DNA of 64,000 nucleotides from JAOPZW01 sp963807305 (GCA_963807305.1 CAWEBN010000007.1:124001-188000); one strand, 5' to 3'. Shown: positions 30,726 through 39,935, numbered from the stretch's first letter. Made by a program: numbers and translations. Notes: generated from the sequence alone by a model not told the origin.

Positions 30726-32341
30726 GATGCCAGGGCTGGGCGCAGGAGGCTGCGCTGATGATGCTCGAGAACAACCTGCACCCCGACGTGGCCGAGCGTC
30801 CGCAGGACCTCGTCGTCTACGGCGGGATCGGCAAGGCCGCTCGCGACCACGCGTCGCTGCGCACGATCAAGCGCGAGCTGCAGCGCCTCGGGGGCGCGGA
30901 GACGCTGATGGTGCAGTCGGGCAAGCCGGTGGCCGTGTTCGAGACCCACCCCGACGCGCCGCGGGTGCTGATCGCCAACTCGAACCTCGTGCCGCAGTGG
31001 GCGACGTGGGAGCACTTCCGGGCCCTCGACGCCGCCGGGCTGATGATGTACGGCCAGATGACGGCCGGCTCCTGGATCTACATCGGGACCCAGGGGATCC
31101 TGCAGGGAACCTACGAGACCTTCGCGGCTGTGGCCCGCAAGCGCTTCGGCGGGACGCTGGCCGGCCGGCTGGTGGTGACGGCGGGCCTCGGCGGCATGGG
31201 CGGCGCCCAGCCGCTGGCGGTGACCATGAACGGCGGCTGCGCGCTGTGCGTCGAGGTCGACCTGCAGCGCATCGAGCGCCGCATCGAGACCGGCTATCTC
31301 GACGAGCGCGCCGCCGACCTCGACGACGCCCTGGTGCGACTGGACGCCGCGCGCGGCCGGCGCGAGGCGCTGTCGATCGGCCTGCTGGGCAACGCCGCTG
31401 AGGTGCTGCCCGAACTCGTGCGCCGCGGCGCGGCGATCGACGTCGTCACCGACCAGACCAGCGCCCACGACCCGCTCAATGGCTACGTGCCCGCCGGGCT
31501 GACCGTCGAGCAGGCCGACGCGCTGCGCGCCTCGGACCCCGACGAGTACCTGCGCCGCGTCGGCGAGAGCGCCGTCGCGCACGTCGCCGCCATCCGGCTG
31601 CTGCAGGAGGCCGGCGCCGAGGCCTTCGACTACGGCAACGCGCTGCGCGGGCTCGCCGCCGCGCACGGCGACCCGGATGCCTTCGCCTACCCCGGCTTCG
31701 TCCCCGCCTACATCCGCCCGCTGTTCTGCGAGGGCAAGGGCCCGTTTCGCTGGGTCGCGCTGTCGGGCGACCCGGCCGACATCCACGCCACCGACGACGC
31801 GATCCTCGACCTCTTCGGCGACCAGGAGCACATCGCGCGCTGGATCGCCCTGGCGCGCGAGCGCGTCCACTTCCAGGGACTGCCCGCGCGCATCTGCTGG
31901 CTGGGCTACGGCGAGCGCGACCGCGCGGGGGTGCGCTTCAACGAGATGGTCGCCGGCGGCGAGCTGCGCGGCCCGGTCGTCATCGGCCGCGACCACCTCG
32001 ACGCCGGGTCGGTCGCCTCGCCCCAGCGCGAGACCGAGTCGATGGCCGACGGCTCGGACGCGGTGGCCGACTGGCCGCTGCTCAACGCGATGGTCAACGT
32101 CGCCTGCGGCGCCTCGTGGGTGTCGATCCACCACGGCGGCGGCGTCGGCATGGGGCTCTCGATCCATGCCGGGCAGGTGTGCGTGGCCGACGGCACCGCG
32201 GAGGCGGGCGAGCGGATCCGCCGCGTCCTGACCGCCGACCCCGGCATGGGCATCGTGCGCCACGCCGACGCCGGCGAGCCGCTCGCCGTGGAGGCGGCCG
32301 AGCGCAGCGGGGTGCGGATGCCGATGCTCGATCCGGCGTGA
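30722..32341 (+). CDS. hutU: Urocanate hydratase (HutU)
   Basis: A 539-residue urocanase that turns urocanate into 4-imidazolone-5-propionate with tightly bound NAD. The start VRCQGWAQEAALMMLENNL matches the conserved N-terminus RxKGWxQEAALRML, so GTG 30722 overlapping the hutH stop is right. VVTAGLGGMGGAQPLA is the NAD-binding loop and the catalytic region has FCEGKGPFRWVALSGD. Confidence 0.95.
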   Translation: MRCQGWAQEAALMMLENNLHPDVAERPQDLVVYGGIGKAARDHASLRTIKRELQRLGGAETLMVQSGKPVAVFETHPDAPRVLIANSNLVPQWATWEHFRALDAAGLMMYGQMTAGSWIYIGTQGILQGTYETFAAVARKRFGGTLAGRLVVTAGLGGMGGAQPLAVTMNGGCALCVEVDLQRIERRIETGYLDERAADLDDALVRLDAARGRREALSIGLLGNAAEVLPELVRRGAAIDVVTDQTSAHDPLNGYVPAGLTVEQADALRASDPDEYLRRVGESAVAHVAAIRLLQEAGAEAFDYGNALRGLAAAHGDPDAFAYPGFVPAYIRPLFCEGKGPFRWVALSGDPADIHATDDAILDLFGDQEHIARWIALARERVHFQGLPARICWLGYGERDRAGVRFNEMVAGGELRGPVVIGRDHLDAGSVASPQRETESMADGSDAVADWPLLNAMVNVACGASWVSIHHGGGVGMGLSIHAGQVCVADGTAEAGERIRRVLTADPGMGIVRHADAGEPLAVEAAERSGVRMPMLDPA

Positions 32342-33609
32342 CTGCGCGCGGACGCGATCCCCAGAACTCCGCTGCCGCGGGCGAGCAGCGGCGCGCTGGC
32401 GGCTCGGTCGTCGTCACCGGCGCGGCGGAGGTCCTGCGCGGGCCGGCCGGCCTGCCCTACCTGCGTCACGACCGCGCCGGCGAGCTGTCGCTCGAGCCGT
32501 CCCCGGTGAGCGTCGAGGGCGACCGGATCGCCGCCTTCGAGAACGCGGGTGCCGCCGACGTTCGCATCGACGCCACCGGCTGCGCGGTGCTGCCGGGCTT
32601 CGTCGACTGCCACACGCACCTGCCCTTCGCCGGCTGGCGCGCCGAGGAGTACGAGCAGAAGGTCACCGGCGTGCCCTATGAGGAGATCGCCCGCTCGGGC
32701 GGCGGGATCGCCTCCAGCGCGCGCGCCCTCGCCGGCGCGTCCGACGAAGAGGTGCTGGCCCAGGCCGGGGGGCTCGTGGCGGAGATGCTCGCCGCCGGGA
32801 CCACCGCCTTCGAAGCCAAGACGGGCTACGGGCTCTCGGTCGAGGCCGAGGCGCGCGCCGTGCGCCTGGGGCGCGAGCTCGGCGCCGACCGCGTCACCGG
32901 GCTGTTCGCCCACGCCGTTCCGCAGGGCTACGACCGCGACGACTGGATGGACTGCGTCGACGCGCTGGCCGCCTCGTGCGACGTCGATGCGCTCGACATC
33001 TACGTGGAGTCGGTCGCCTTCACCAACGAGAACCTCGCGCACCTGGGCGCCATCGCCGCGCGCGAGGGCGTGCCGCTGCGCGCCCACGTCGAGCAGTTCA
33101 ACGCCAACCGTTCCGTGCCGGTGGCGTTGGCCGCGGGTGCGCGCTCGGTCGACCACCTCGCGTGCCTGCACCCCGACGACATCGCCCCGCTGGCGGCCGC
33201 CGAGTGCGCCGCCGTGCTCCTGCCCGGCGCGGAGTTCCTCGGCGCCGAGCGCGTCGCGCCGGCCCGCGAGCTCGCCGACGCCGGCGCCATCTGCGTGCTC
33301 GGCAGCGATCTGAACCCCGGCACCTCGCCGATCTCGTCGCTGCCGGTCGTCATCGGGCTCGCCGTGCGCCGCTATGGCTGGAGCGTGCGCGAGGCGCTGC
33401 TGGCGTGCACGCTCAACGCGGCGTGGGTGCTCGACCTCTCCGGCGAGCTGGGGTCGCTGGAGGTCGGCAAGCGCGCCGACCTCGTCCTGCTCGACACGCC
33501 CGTCGCGCACCTCCCCTACCGCTTCGGGCGCAACGCCGTGTGCCTCGTCGTCCGCGCCGGCGACGTGGCCTTCGTGCGCCCCGACGCCGCGTGGAGGGTC
33601 ACGTCGTGA
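32338..33609 (+). CDS. hutI: Imidazolonepropionase (HutI)
   Basis: A 423-residue amidohydrolase-fold enzyme that opens imidazolone propionate to N-formimino-L-glutamate. Metal ligands: FVDCHTHLPFAG (HxH), later His residues in LRAHVEQF and the Asp in GSDLNPGTS. The first 20 or so residues (TARGRDPQNSAAAGEQRRAG) are extra and low complexity; a later start is possible, but GTG 32338 overlaps the hutU stop like the other junctions. Confidence 0.93.
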   Translation: MTARGRDPQNSAAAGEQRRAGGSVVVTGAAEVLRGPAGLPYLRHDRAGELSLEPSPVSVEGDRIAAFENAGAADVRIDATGCAVLPGFVDCHTHLPFAGWRAEEYEQKVTGVPYEEIARSGGGIASSARALAGASDEEVLAQAGGLVAEMLAAGTTAFEAKTGYGLSVEAEARAVRLGRELGADRVTGLFAHAVPQGYDRDDWMDCVDALAASCDVDALDIYVESVAFTNENLAHLGAIAAREGVPLRAHVEQFNANRSVPVALAAGARSVDHLACLHPDDIAPLAAAECAAVLLPGAEFLGAERVAPARELADAGAICVLGSDLNPGTSPISSLPVVIGLAVRRYGWSVREALLACTLNAAWVLDLSGELGSLEVGKRADLVLLDTPVAHLPYRFGRNAVCLVVRAGDVAFVRPDAAWRVTS

Positions 33610-34703
33610 TCGCGGCCGACGATCTCGGTCGGCGCCTGGCCGACCTCGAGCCCATCGGCCTCGACGAGCGCGGCACCACGCGGCTGGCCTGGACGCCCGA
33701 GGACGAGGCCGCCGGCGCGTGGTTCGCGCGCCGTGCCGAGGAGGTCGGGCTGCACGTCGAGGTCGACCCGGCCGGCAACCGCTGGGCGGTGCCCGACGCG
33801 CCGGCGCCGTGGTGGGGCGTCGGGTCGCACCTGGACAGCGTGCGCCAGGGCGGGCGCTACGACGGCGCATTGGGCGTGTGCGCGGCGTTCGCCGTGGCCG
33901 AGCATGCGCCGGTGGCGGTCGTCGCCTTCGCCGACGAGGAGGGCGCGCGTTTCAACACGCCGACCTTCGGCAGCCGGGCCCTGTCCGGCGTCCTCGATCC
34001 CGCGGTGCTCGATCGCCGCGACGACGACGGCGTGCGCCTGGCCGATGCGATGGCGGCCGCCGGCGTCGATCCCGCCGCCGTCACCGCGGCCCCAGAGTGG
34101 CTGGGACGCCTGCGCGGCTTCCTCGAGCTGCATGTCGACCAGACCCCCGACCTCGAGCGCTTCGCGGTCGTGCGCGCGCTGGCGGCGCGGATGCGCGTGC
34201 AGGCCGACCTGCACGGCCGGGCCGACCACGCCGGCACCACGCGCCGCCACGAGCGCTCCGATGCGCTCCTGCGCGCCGCGATCCTCATCGTCGCCGCCCA
34301 CCAGCGGGCGACCGACGACATGGTCGTGACTGCGTCGCGGATGCTCGTCGAGCCCAATGCGCTGACGACGATCGCCGCGCACGTCCGCCTGTGGCTCGAC
34401 GCGCGCTCGGAGAACCCCTCGGCGCTCACCGCGTGGTTCCAGGACCTGCCCGAGGGCGCGGAGCTGACGGTGGCCGCGCGCTCGGACGGCGTGGAGTTCG
34501 ACCCCGCGCTGCGCGCCGCGCTCGGCGACCCGGAGGGCGTCACGTGCTTCGCCGGCCACGATGCGGGCATCCTGGCGGCGAAGATCCCGGCGGCCATGGT
34601 CCTCACGCGCAACCCCAGCGGGATCAGCCACTCGCCCGAGGAGGCGGCCGACCTCGACGACGCCGCCGCGGCGGCCACGGCCATCCTGGAGGTCGTGCGA
34701 TGA
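33606..34703 (+). CDS. M20-family amidohydrolase (allantoate/N-carbamoyl-amino-acid hydrolase type)
   Basis: A 365-residue M20 metallopeptidase-fold enzyme of the hydantoinase/carbamoylase group: WGVGSHLDSVRQGGRYDGAL supplies His and Asp metal ligands, FADEEGARFNTPTFGSRAL the Glu pair, and FLELHVDQTP a His. It lies between hutI and hutF, translationally coupled to both. No N-formylglutamate deformylase (HutG) is seen in the operon, so this enzyme may remove the formyl group after HutF. That role is inference; the family acts on N-carbamoyl and similar N-acyl amino acids. Confidence 0.85.
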   Translation: MIAADDLGRRLADLEPIGLDERGTTRLAWTPEDEAAGAWFARRAEEVGLHVEVDPAGNRWAVPDAPAPWWGVGSHLDSVRQGGRYDGALGVCAAFAVAEHAPVAVVAFADEEGARFNTPTFGSRALSGVLDPAVLDRRDDDGVRLADAMAAAGVDPAAVTAAPEWLGRLRGFLELHVDQTPDLERFAVVRALAARMRVQADLHGRADHAGTTRRHERSDALLRAAILIVAAHQRATDDMVVTASRMLVEPNALTTIAAHVRLWLDARSENPSALTAWFQDLPEGAELTVAARSDGVEFDPALRAALGDPEGVTCFAGHDAGILAAKIPAAMVLTRNPSGISHSPEEAADLDDAAAAATAILEVVR

Positions 34704-35806
34704 GGGCGGCCACCATCGCGGCCATGCCCAACGCGCACTCGCACGCCTTCCAGCGCGACCTGCGCGGTCTCGGAGAGCGCAATCCCGACGACTTCTGGTC
34801 CTGGCGCACGCAGATGATGCACCTCGCCCAGGCCCTCGATCCGGAGTCGATGCAGCGCGTGGCGACCCAGGTCTACGGCGAGATGCTGGCGGCGGGCTAC
34901 GGGGCGGTCGGCGAGTTCCACTACGTCCACCACGGCCCCGACGGGACGCCCTACGACGAGCCCAACGCGCTCGCGCTCGCCGTCGCCCACGCGGCGATCG
35001 AGGTCGGCCTGGAGATCGTCCTCATCCCCGCCGCCTACCACCGCGGCGGGCACCCGCGCTTCCACGACCCCGACGTCGAGAGCTTCCTCGCGCGCGTCGA
35101 CGCGTTGCGCGAGTGGGCCGATGGCCGCGACGGCGTCTCGGTCGCCGTGGCCGCGCACTCGGTGCGCGCCGTCCCGCCCGAGTGGCTGGAGGCGATCGCG
35201 GGCTACGCCTCGGACCACGGCCTCCCGCGCCATGTCCACGCGTCCGAGCAGCCCCGCGAGGTGCGCGACTGCCGCGCCCAGCACGGCGCCAGCCCGATCG
35301 AGCTGCTGGCGCGCACGGGCTTCCTGGGCCCGCGCACGAGCGTCGTGCACGCCATCCACGTCGACGAGCGCGACGTCGCGCTGCTGGCCGACTCGGAGAC
35401 GATCGTCGTCACGTGCCCCACCACGGAGGGCAACCTGGGCGACGGCCACCTGCCCGCCCTCGCCTACCGCGACGCCGGCGTGCGGCTGGCGATCGGCTCT
35501 GACTCGCAGGTGCGCGTCGATCCCTTCGAGGAGGCGCGCGAGCTCGAGACCGGCGCGCGCCGCGAGGGCACCACGCGCCGCGCGCTGCTGGCCCACCACG
35601 GCGACCTGTGGGCCGAGCTGGCCCGCAACGGCCTGGCCAGCCTGGGCCTCGCGGGAGGCAAGACGATCGACGTCGACCTCGAGCACCCCGACCTGCGCGG
35701 GGTCGGCAGCGACGAGCTGGCGCTCGCCCTGGCGACGTGCGCCTCGGCCGGCGTCGTCGCGCGTCAGGCCAGCCGTGTGCGCGCCGGCGGCGGCAGCTTG
35801 TCGTAG
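34700..35806 (+). CDS. hutF: Formimidoylglutamate deiminase (HutF), compact form
   Basis: A 368-residue amidohydrolase: NAHSHAFQRDLRGL carries the HxH metal site and the HutF-specific AFQR, followed by FHYVHHGPDG, RHVHASEQPREV, VHAIHVDERDV and IGSDSQVRVDPFEE. It converts N-formimino-L-glutamate to N-formyl-L-glutamate and ammonia. HutF proteins usually have about 60 more N-terminal residues and a C-terminal beta-sandwich; here the protein begins only 10 residues before the HxH site and ends early. No frame upstream restores the missing part. Its 3-prime end overlaps the convergent gene by 43 nt. Confidence 0.88.
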   Translation: MRAATIAAMPNAHSHAFQRDLRGLGERNPDDFWSWRTQMMHLAQALDPESMQRVATQVYGEMLAAGYGAVGEFHYVHHGPDGTPYDEPNALALAVAHAAIEVGLEIVLIPAAYHRGGHPRFHDPDVESFLARVDALREWADGRDGVSVAVAAHSVRAVPPEWLEAIAGYASDHGLPRHVHASEQPREVRDCRAQHGASPIELLARTGFLGPRTSVVHAIHVDERDVALLADSETIVVTCPTTEGNLGDGHLPALAYRDAGVRLAIGSDSQVRVDPFEEARELETGARREGTTRRALLAHHGDLWAELARNGLASLGLAGGKTIDVDLEHPDLRGVGSDELALALATCASAGVVARQASRVRAGGGSLS

Positions 35807-36555
35807 CGGTCGGCCAGCTCGGGCACCGGCAGGACGATGACGCCCTCGCGCGGATCGCCCACCCACGAGCCGCCGCCCTCGGCCAGCGCACGCGCCGCGT
35901 AGGCCGCCGCGCAGGCGTCGAGCTCGTCGAGCGTGCGGTGCCACAGGCCGCCGTCGTCGTCGACCACCCCGCGCATCCGCAGCGCGGCGATGCGCTGCTG
36001 CAGCCCCCATGGCGTGCGCTTGGGCGACGGCCGGTGGCCGAGGAGCGCGCAGAACACGGCGTCGGGATAGGTCTCGCACAGCCGGCCGAAGCGCAGTGCC
36101 CCCGAGCCCACGGGCGCCTCGAGCGCGTCGGAGTCCGGGCGGTAGAGCCCGATGCGCTCCAGCGTGTCGAAGAGCTCGAAGCCGACCTCCATCCAGCCCT
36201 CCCATGCCTCCAGCGCCTGCCCGGCCGCCGGCACCGGGTACAGCGGCAGGCGCCGGCGATAGAGCAGGGCGTCGCACACGCGCGAGCGCTGGTAGCGGCC
36301 GTCGGGCAGCCCGAGCGCATCGCGCAACGCGCTGCCCTCCGCGAGCAGGTCCAGCCGGCGGCCGGAGGGCGCGTCGACCGCGACGACGGCCTCGCGGCCG
36401 AAGCCCAGAACGGTCCGGACGACGGCCGCCACGTCGCCCGGCTCGTAGAACGTCGCCACCAGCTCGGTGCCGCCGTCCGCCGCCCGGCGCGGGTGCAGCG
36501 TGCACAGCTGCTGCTGGGCAGGCCGGGCGGAGACGTCGATCCCGCAGTAGCGCAT
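35764..36555 (-). CDS. DUF429 family protein (predicted RNase H-fold nuclease)
   Basis: A 263-residue DUF429 protein. The N-terminal CGIDVSARPAQQQLCTL and AVVAVDAPSGRRL carry the acidic residues of the RNase H-like fold, and RVCDALLYRRRLPLYPVP, FETYPDAVF-like CETYPDAVFCALLG and KRTPWGLQQRIAAL are typical of the family. The biochemical role is unknown. TAGCCT lies 8 nt before ATG 36555. Confidence 0.82.
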   Translation of the reverse strand: MRYCGIDVSARPAQQQLCTLHPRRAADGGTELVATFYEPGDVAAVVRTVLGFGREAVVAVDAPSGRRLDLLAEGSALRDALGLPDGRYQRSRVCDALLYRRRLPLYPVPAAGQALEAWEGWMEVGFELFDTLERIGLYRPDSDALEAPVGSGALRFGRLCETYPDAVFCALLGHRPSPKRTPWGLQQRIAALRMRGVVDDDGGLWHRTLDELDACAAAYAARALAEGGGSWVGDPREGVIVLPVPELADRYDKLPPPARTRLA

Positions 36556-36563
36556 CGCCGCTA

Positions 36564-36569
36564 AGGCTA
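36564..36569 (-). promoter_or_regulatory. -10 hexamer TAGCCT
   Basis: Minus-strand TAGCCT, 8 nt before ATG 36555; leaderless architecture. Confidence 0.45.
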
Positions 36570-36589
36570 CGGCGAGCGCGGCGCGTGCC

Positions 36590-37843
36590 CTACGGCGTCT
36601 GGCCGGATTGCGCCGCCTGCACGGGCTGGGTCCCGAGCGTGACCGTCACGGTCTGCGTGCTCGAGCCGCGCTTGACCGTCACCGCGACCCGATCGCCCGG
36701 GGCGCGCACCGCGATCGCCGCGACGAGGTCGTTCGTGCCCTTGATCGCCGCCGAGCCGATGCGGGTCACCACGTCGCCCGAGCGCAGCCCGGCGCTTGCG
36801 GCAGGGCCGCTGCTCGACACGCTCTGGATGAGCGCCCCGGCGGTGCCGGTGCCCAGGTCGGACGTGCTGACGCCGAGGTACGCGTGGCGCACCGCCTGCC
36901 CGGCCTCGAGCGTGCTCAGCTCGGAGCGTATGAGGTCGATCGGGACCGCGAAGCCGACGCCCGAGCTCGTCTCCGAGGAGCCGTTGGTGGCGATCTGGTC
37001 GACGATGCCGATCACCCTGCCGCTCGCGTCGAGCACAGGGCCGCCCGAGTTGCCGGGGTTGAGCGCCGCGTCGGTCTGGATCGCGTGCGCGACGGTAAAG
37101 CCGTTGGGGGCGCTGATCGTCCGGTCCAGGCCGGAGACGACGCCCGTGCTCAGGCTGCGATCGTAGGTGAACGGGTCGCCGATGGCCGCGACCTCATCGC
37201 CGATGGAGAGCGACGCGGAGCTGCCGAGCGCCAGCGGGTGCAGGGTCAGCCCGGACGGGTCGACGGACAGCACCGCGACGTCGGTGGCGTTGTCGGTGCC
37301 CAGCACCTTCGCGGTCCGGGTCGTGCCGTCCTGGAACTTCACGCTGATCGACGAGGCGCCGTCGACGACGTGCGCTGCCGTGACGATGTGGCCCTTGCCG
37401 TCGACGACGAACCCGGTGCCCGTCGCCGTCGAGCCGGACTGGCTCGGCCCCCCGAAGGGCGAGGCGGCGCTGCCCGAGGACGAGATGCCGCGCGAGGTGA
37501 TGTCGACCACGCCGGGGTTGGCGTTGGCGTACAGCGTGCGCGCGTCGAGGCCGCCGGAGGCGTCGGAGCGCTGCGCGGCGGCAGCGGTCGTTGGTTCGGT
37601 CACGGTCGTGGTGGTGGTCGTGTCATCACCGGCGCCGGTGAGCAGGAGCAGGCCCGCGCCGGCCACGCCGCCGCCGAGGGCGGTGACGATCAGCAGCAGG
37701 GCGAGCCCGCGACGCCCCGGACCGCGGCCGCCGCGCGGGGGCGCGGGCGGAGGCGGAGGCGGCGAGCCCCCCGGCGGTCGGCGGCCGTAGTCGTAGTCCT
37801 CCGGCTCGGAGGGAGGCGTGGGGTTGAGCAGTGAGTTCGCCAT
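36590..37843 (-). CDS. HtrA/DegP-type membrane serine protease with PDZ domain
   Basis: A 417-residue protease. A cytoplasmic Pro/Gly-rich tail (1-45) precedes one membrane segment (about 47-69) and a Thr-rich linker. The trypsin-like domain has H158 (TAAHVV), D188 (ATDVAVL) and S266 (GNSGGPV), and a C-terminal PDZ domain (about 320-400) includes GLRSGDVVTRIG. It degrades or senses misfolded proteins outside the membrane. A good Shine-Dalgarno AGGAAGG lies before the ATG, in contrast to the leaderless neighbours. Confidence 0.92.
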   Translation of the reverse strand: MANSLLNPTPPSEPEDYDYGRRPPGGSPPPPPPAPPRGGRGPGRRGLALLLIVTALGGGVAGAGLLLLTGAGDDTTTTTTVTEPTTAAAAQRSDASGGLDARTLYANANPGVVDITSRGISSSGSAASPFGGPSQSGSTATGTGFVVDGKGHIVTAAHVVDGASSISVKFQDGTTRTAKVLGTDNATDVAVLSVDPSGLTLHPLALGSSASLSIGDEVAAIGDPFTYDRSLSTGVVSGLDRTISAPNGFTVAHAIQTDAALNPGNSGGPVLDASGRVIGIVDQIATNGSSETSSGVGFAVPIDLIRSELSTLEAGQAVRHAYLGVSTSDLGTGTAGALIQSVSSSGPAASAGLRSGDVVTRIGSAAIKGTNDLVAAIAVRAPGDRVAVTVKRGSSTQTVTVTLGTQPVQAAQSGQTP

Positions 37844-38047
37844 GTCGGGCCTTCCTGGTCAGCGCGATCCGTTTGACCACATCCTGCGCCAGGGCCCTCA
37901 GGCCAGTCTCAAGGGAATGCAAGAGAATGCTGAGAAAGCGCTCCGCGGCGGGTGGCCCTCGACAAACGGCCCCGACACGAGGAAGCTTGGTCACCGGCGC
38001 TGGCGGGAACCATTGCCCTGCCCGTCGATCGACCAGAAGGTGCCGCC

Positions 38048-38230
38048 ATGAAGTTCCCGCAGCCAACGCCCCGCCGCTCCCATCTCACCGGCTCGCTGGA
38101 CGGCCCGTCGCGCACGATCACCGTCGAGCCCGTCGAGACGCCGACGCCCGCGCCGCCGCCCGAGGTACGCCCCGAGCGCGAGCCCGAGCGTCCGTCGAAG
38201 CCCTCGCGCCCCGCCGTGCCCACGCGCTGA
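38048..38230 (+). CDS. Small Pro/Glu-rich protein, 60 residues
   Basis: A short frame starting MKFPQPTPRRSHLTGSLDG with an AGAAGG Shine-Dalgarno 12 nt upstream, followed by a repetitive Pro/Glu/Arg tail. It ends 13 nt before the next gene. Coding is plausible from the ribosome site and position but the composition is low complexity. Function unknown. The 204 nt between htrA-type gene and this start hold no other supported gene. Confidence 0.45.
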   Translation: MKFPQPTPRRSHLTGSLDGPSRTITVEPVETPTPAPPPEVRPEREPERPSKPSRPAVPTR

Positions 38231-38243
38231 CGGCGACAGGCCG

Positions 38244-38801
38244 ATGCAGGTCACCGCTCCCGACCTGATCCGCGCCGTCATCGGCTTTCGCCAGTGGCGG
38301 CTGCACGGCGACGAGCTGTGGTCACTGCATGCGGACGATCGCTGGGAGCGCGGCCTGCAGACGGCCCGCTGCCTCGGCGAGCACGCCCACGAGGGCCCGG
38401 CGCCGCAGAACGGCTGCACGTGCGGGTTCTATGCGTGGTACTCGCCGACCCCGCGCACGGCGTCGCTCGGCACGTCCGAGCTGGTGGGCGGCGCGGTCGC
38501 GCTCTGGGGCCAGGTCGAGCTCCACGCGCACGGGGTCCGCGCCCAGCACGCGATGATCGTCGCGCTGGCGCTGCCCTTCTCGTGGGGCGCCAAGCGCCGG
38601 CGCCTGGTGGCTGTGGCCAACAGGCTCGAGGTCCCGGTCGTGCCCACCCGCAGGCTCAAGGCGACCGCGCTCGAGCACGGCGACATCATCCCGCGGCGCA
38701 TGCGCCCACCCGACACGACGCCCAACAAGCGCGCCGCCCCGGGGCCCCCGGACCCCGCACGGCTGTACGCGGTCGCCGACGGCCTTCGCCGGCGCCAGTA
38801 G
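38244..38801 (+). CDS. Conserved hypothetical protein
   Basis: A 185-residue soluble protein beginning MQVTAPDLIRAVIGFRQWRL. It has a Cys cluster NGCTCGFYAWYS and VGGAVALWGQVELHAHGVRA, HAMIVALALPFSWG. Such proteins occur widely in actinobacteria without assigned function. The C-terminus is Pro-rich. I do not recognise a catalytic motif. Confidence 0.7.
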   Translation: MQVTAPDLIRAVIGFRQWRLHGDELWSLHADDRWERGLQTARCLGEHAHEGPAPQNGCTCGFYAWYSPTPRTASLGTSELVGGAVALWGQVELHAHGVRAQHAMIVALALPFSWGAKRRRLVAVANRLEVPVVPTRRLKATALEHGDIIPRRMRPPDTTPNKRAAPGPPDPARLYAVADGLRRRQ

Positions 38802-38827
38802 AGCACCCGGCGACGATCACGGGGTTG

Positions 38828-38851
38828 GAGCGCGCACGGCACCGCGCGCTC
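38828..38851. terminator. 8-bp hairpin GAGCGCGC / GCGCGCTC
   Basis: Perfect inverted repeat with an 8-nt loop, 26 nt after the stop of the preceding gene and just upstream of the dapE -10. It may end the upstream transcript or act as an operator at the dapE promoter. Confidence 0.4.
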
Positions 38852-38862
38852 CACCGGCCGGG

Positions 38863-38868
38863 TAGCGT
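38863..38868 (+). promoter_or_regulatory. -10 hexamer TAGCGT of dapE
   Basis: TAGCGT lies 8 nt before GTG 38877; leaderless architecture, identical hexamer to those at 22432 and 29238. Confidence 0.45.
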
Positions 38869-38876
38869 GCCGGGGC

Positions 38877-39935
38877 GTGTCCCTGGCCGACCGCCTCGCC
38901 GCCCGCACGCTCGAGCTCGTCGACATCCCGTCGGAGTCGCGTGACGAGGCGGCGCTGGCCGCACACGTCCTGAGCGTCCTGCGTGAGGGCGGTGCCGCGG
39001 CGCGCGACGCGGGCGACACGTGCCTGCTGGCGGGCGTCACCGAGCGCGGCGAGCGCCCGCTCGTCCTCCTGGCGGGCCACTTCGACACCGTCCCCGCGCA
39101 GGGCAACCGCCCGGGCCGGCGCGATGCCGACGCGGTCCACGGCCTCGGCGCGGCGGACATGAAGGGCGCGGTGGCGGTCATGGTCGAGCTCGCGCTGGCG
39201 GCGGTGGACGCGAACATCGACCTGGGCTACGTGTTCTTCGGGCGCGAGGAGCTCGCGGTCACCGAGAGCGCGCTCGGCGGGCTGCTCGAGCGCCAGACGG
39301 CGCTGCGCTCGGCCGACCTCGTGCTGGTGATGGAGCCCACCGCGAACGCCGTCCACGCCGGCTGCCTGGGCAACGTCAACGCGACCTGGACCTTCCATGG
39401 GCGCTCGGGCCACTCGGCGCGCCCGTGGCTGGCCGACAACGCGATCCATCGCGCCGCCGCCGGGATCCACGCGCTGGCGCAGGTCCCGCCCGACGCGCGC
39501 GAGTTCGACGGGCTGCGCTTCACCGAGGTGGTCTCGGTGACCCGGGTCGCCGGCGGGATCGCCGACAACGTCGTGCCCGCCGAGGCGCTCGCGCACGTCA
39601 ACTACCGCTACGCCCCGGACCGCGGCGCCGACGAGGCCGAGGCGTGGCTGCGCGAGCTGTGCGAGCCGCACGGGACTCTGGCCATCGAGGGCAACGCCCC
39701 CAGCGCCCCGGTCGCGATCGCCAACCCGATGGCCCAGCGGCTCATCGCCGTGGGCGACCTGGCGGTCGCGCCCAAGCAGGCGTGGACGCCGGTCGCCGAG
39801 TTCGCCGCCGCCGGCGTCGACGCCATCAACTTCGGCCCTGGCGACCCCGCCCAGGCCCATGCCCGCGAGGAGCACGTGCGCGTGGACGCGCTGGTGCGCT
39901 GCTACGAGACGATCGAGGCCTTCGCGTGCGCCTGA
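38877..39935 (+). CDS. dapE: Succinyl-diaminopimelate desuccinylase (DapE)
   Basis: A 352-residue M20 zinc enzyme: LLAGHFDTVPAQ (H68, D70), GLGAADMKGAVAVM, FFGREELAVTES and FHGRSGHSARPWLADN. It releases L,L-diaminopimelate from its N-succinyl form in the lysine and peptidoglycan pathway. GTG 38877 is the first gene of dapE-dapC-dapD, and dapC overlaps its end by 10 nt. The adjacent dapC and dapD remove doubt over substrate. Confidence 0.9.
   Translation: MSLADRLAARTLELVDIPSESRDEAALAAHVLSVLREGGAAARDAGDTCLLAGVTERGERPLVLLAGHFDTVPAQGNRPGRRDADAVHGLGAADMKGAVAVMVELALAAVDANIDLGYVFFGREELAVTESALGGLLERQTALRSADLVLVMEPTANAVHAGCLGNVNATWTFHGRSGHSARPWLADNAIHRAAAGIHALAQVPPDAREFDGLRFTEVVSVTRVAGGIADNVVPAEALAHVNYRYAPDRGADEAEAWLRELCEPHGTLAIEGNAPSAPVAIANPMAQRLIAVGDLAVAPKQAWTPVAEFAAAGVDAINFGPGDPAQAHAREEHVRVDALVRCYETIEAFACA

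Noticed and set aside
37895..37920. Possible HspR/HAIR-type heat-shock site before the HtrA-type gene
   Set aside because: CTTGAG is present but the second half is CTGAGG rather than CTCAAG, and the spacing is wrong.
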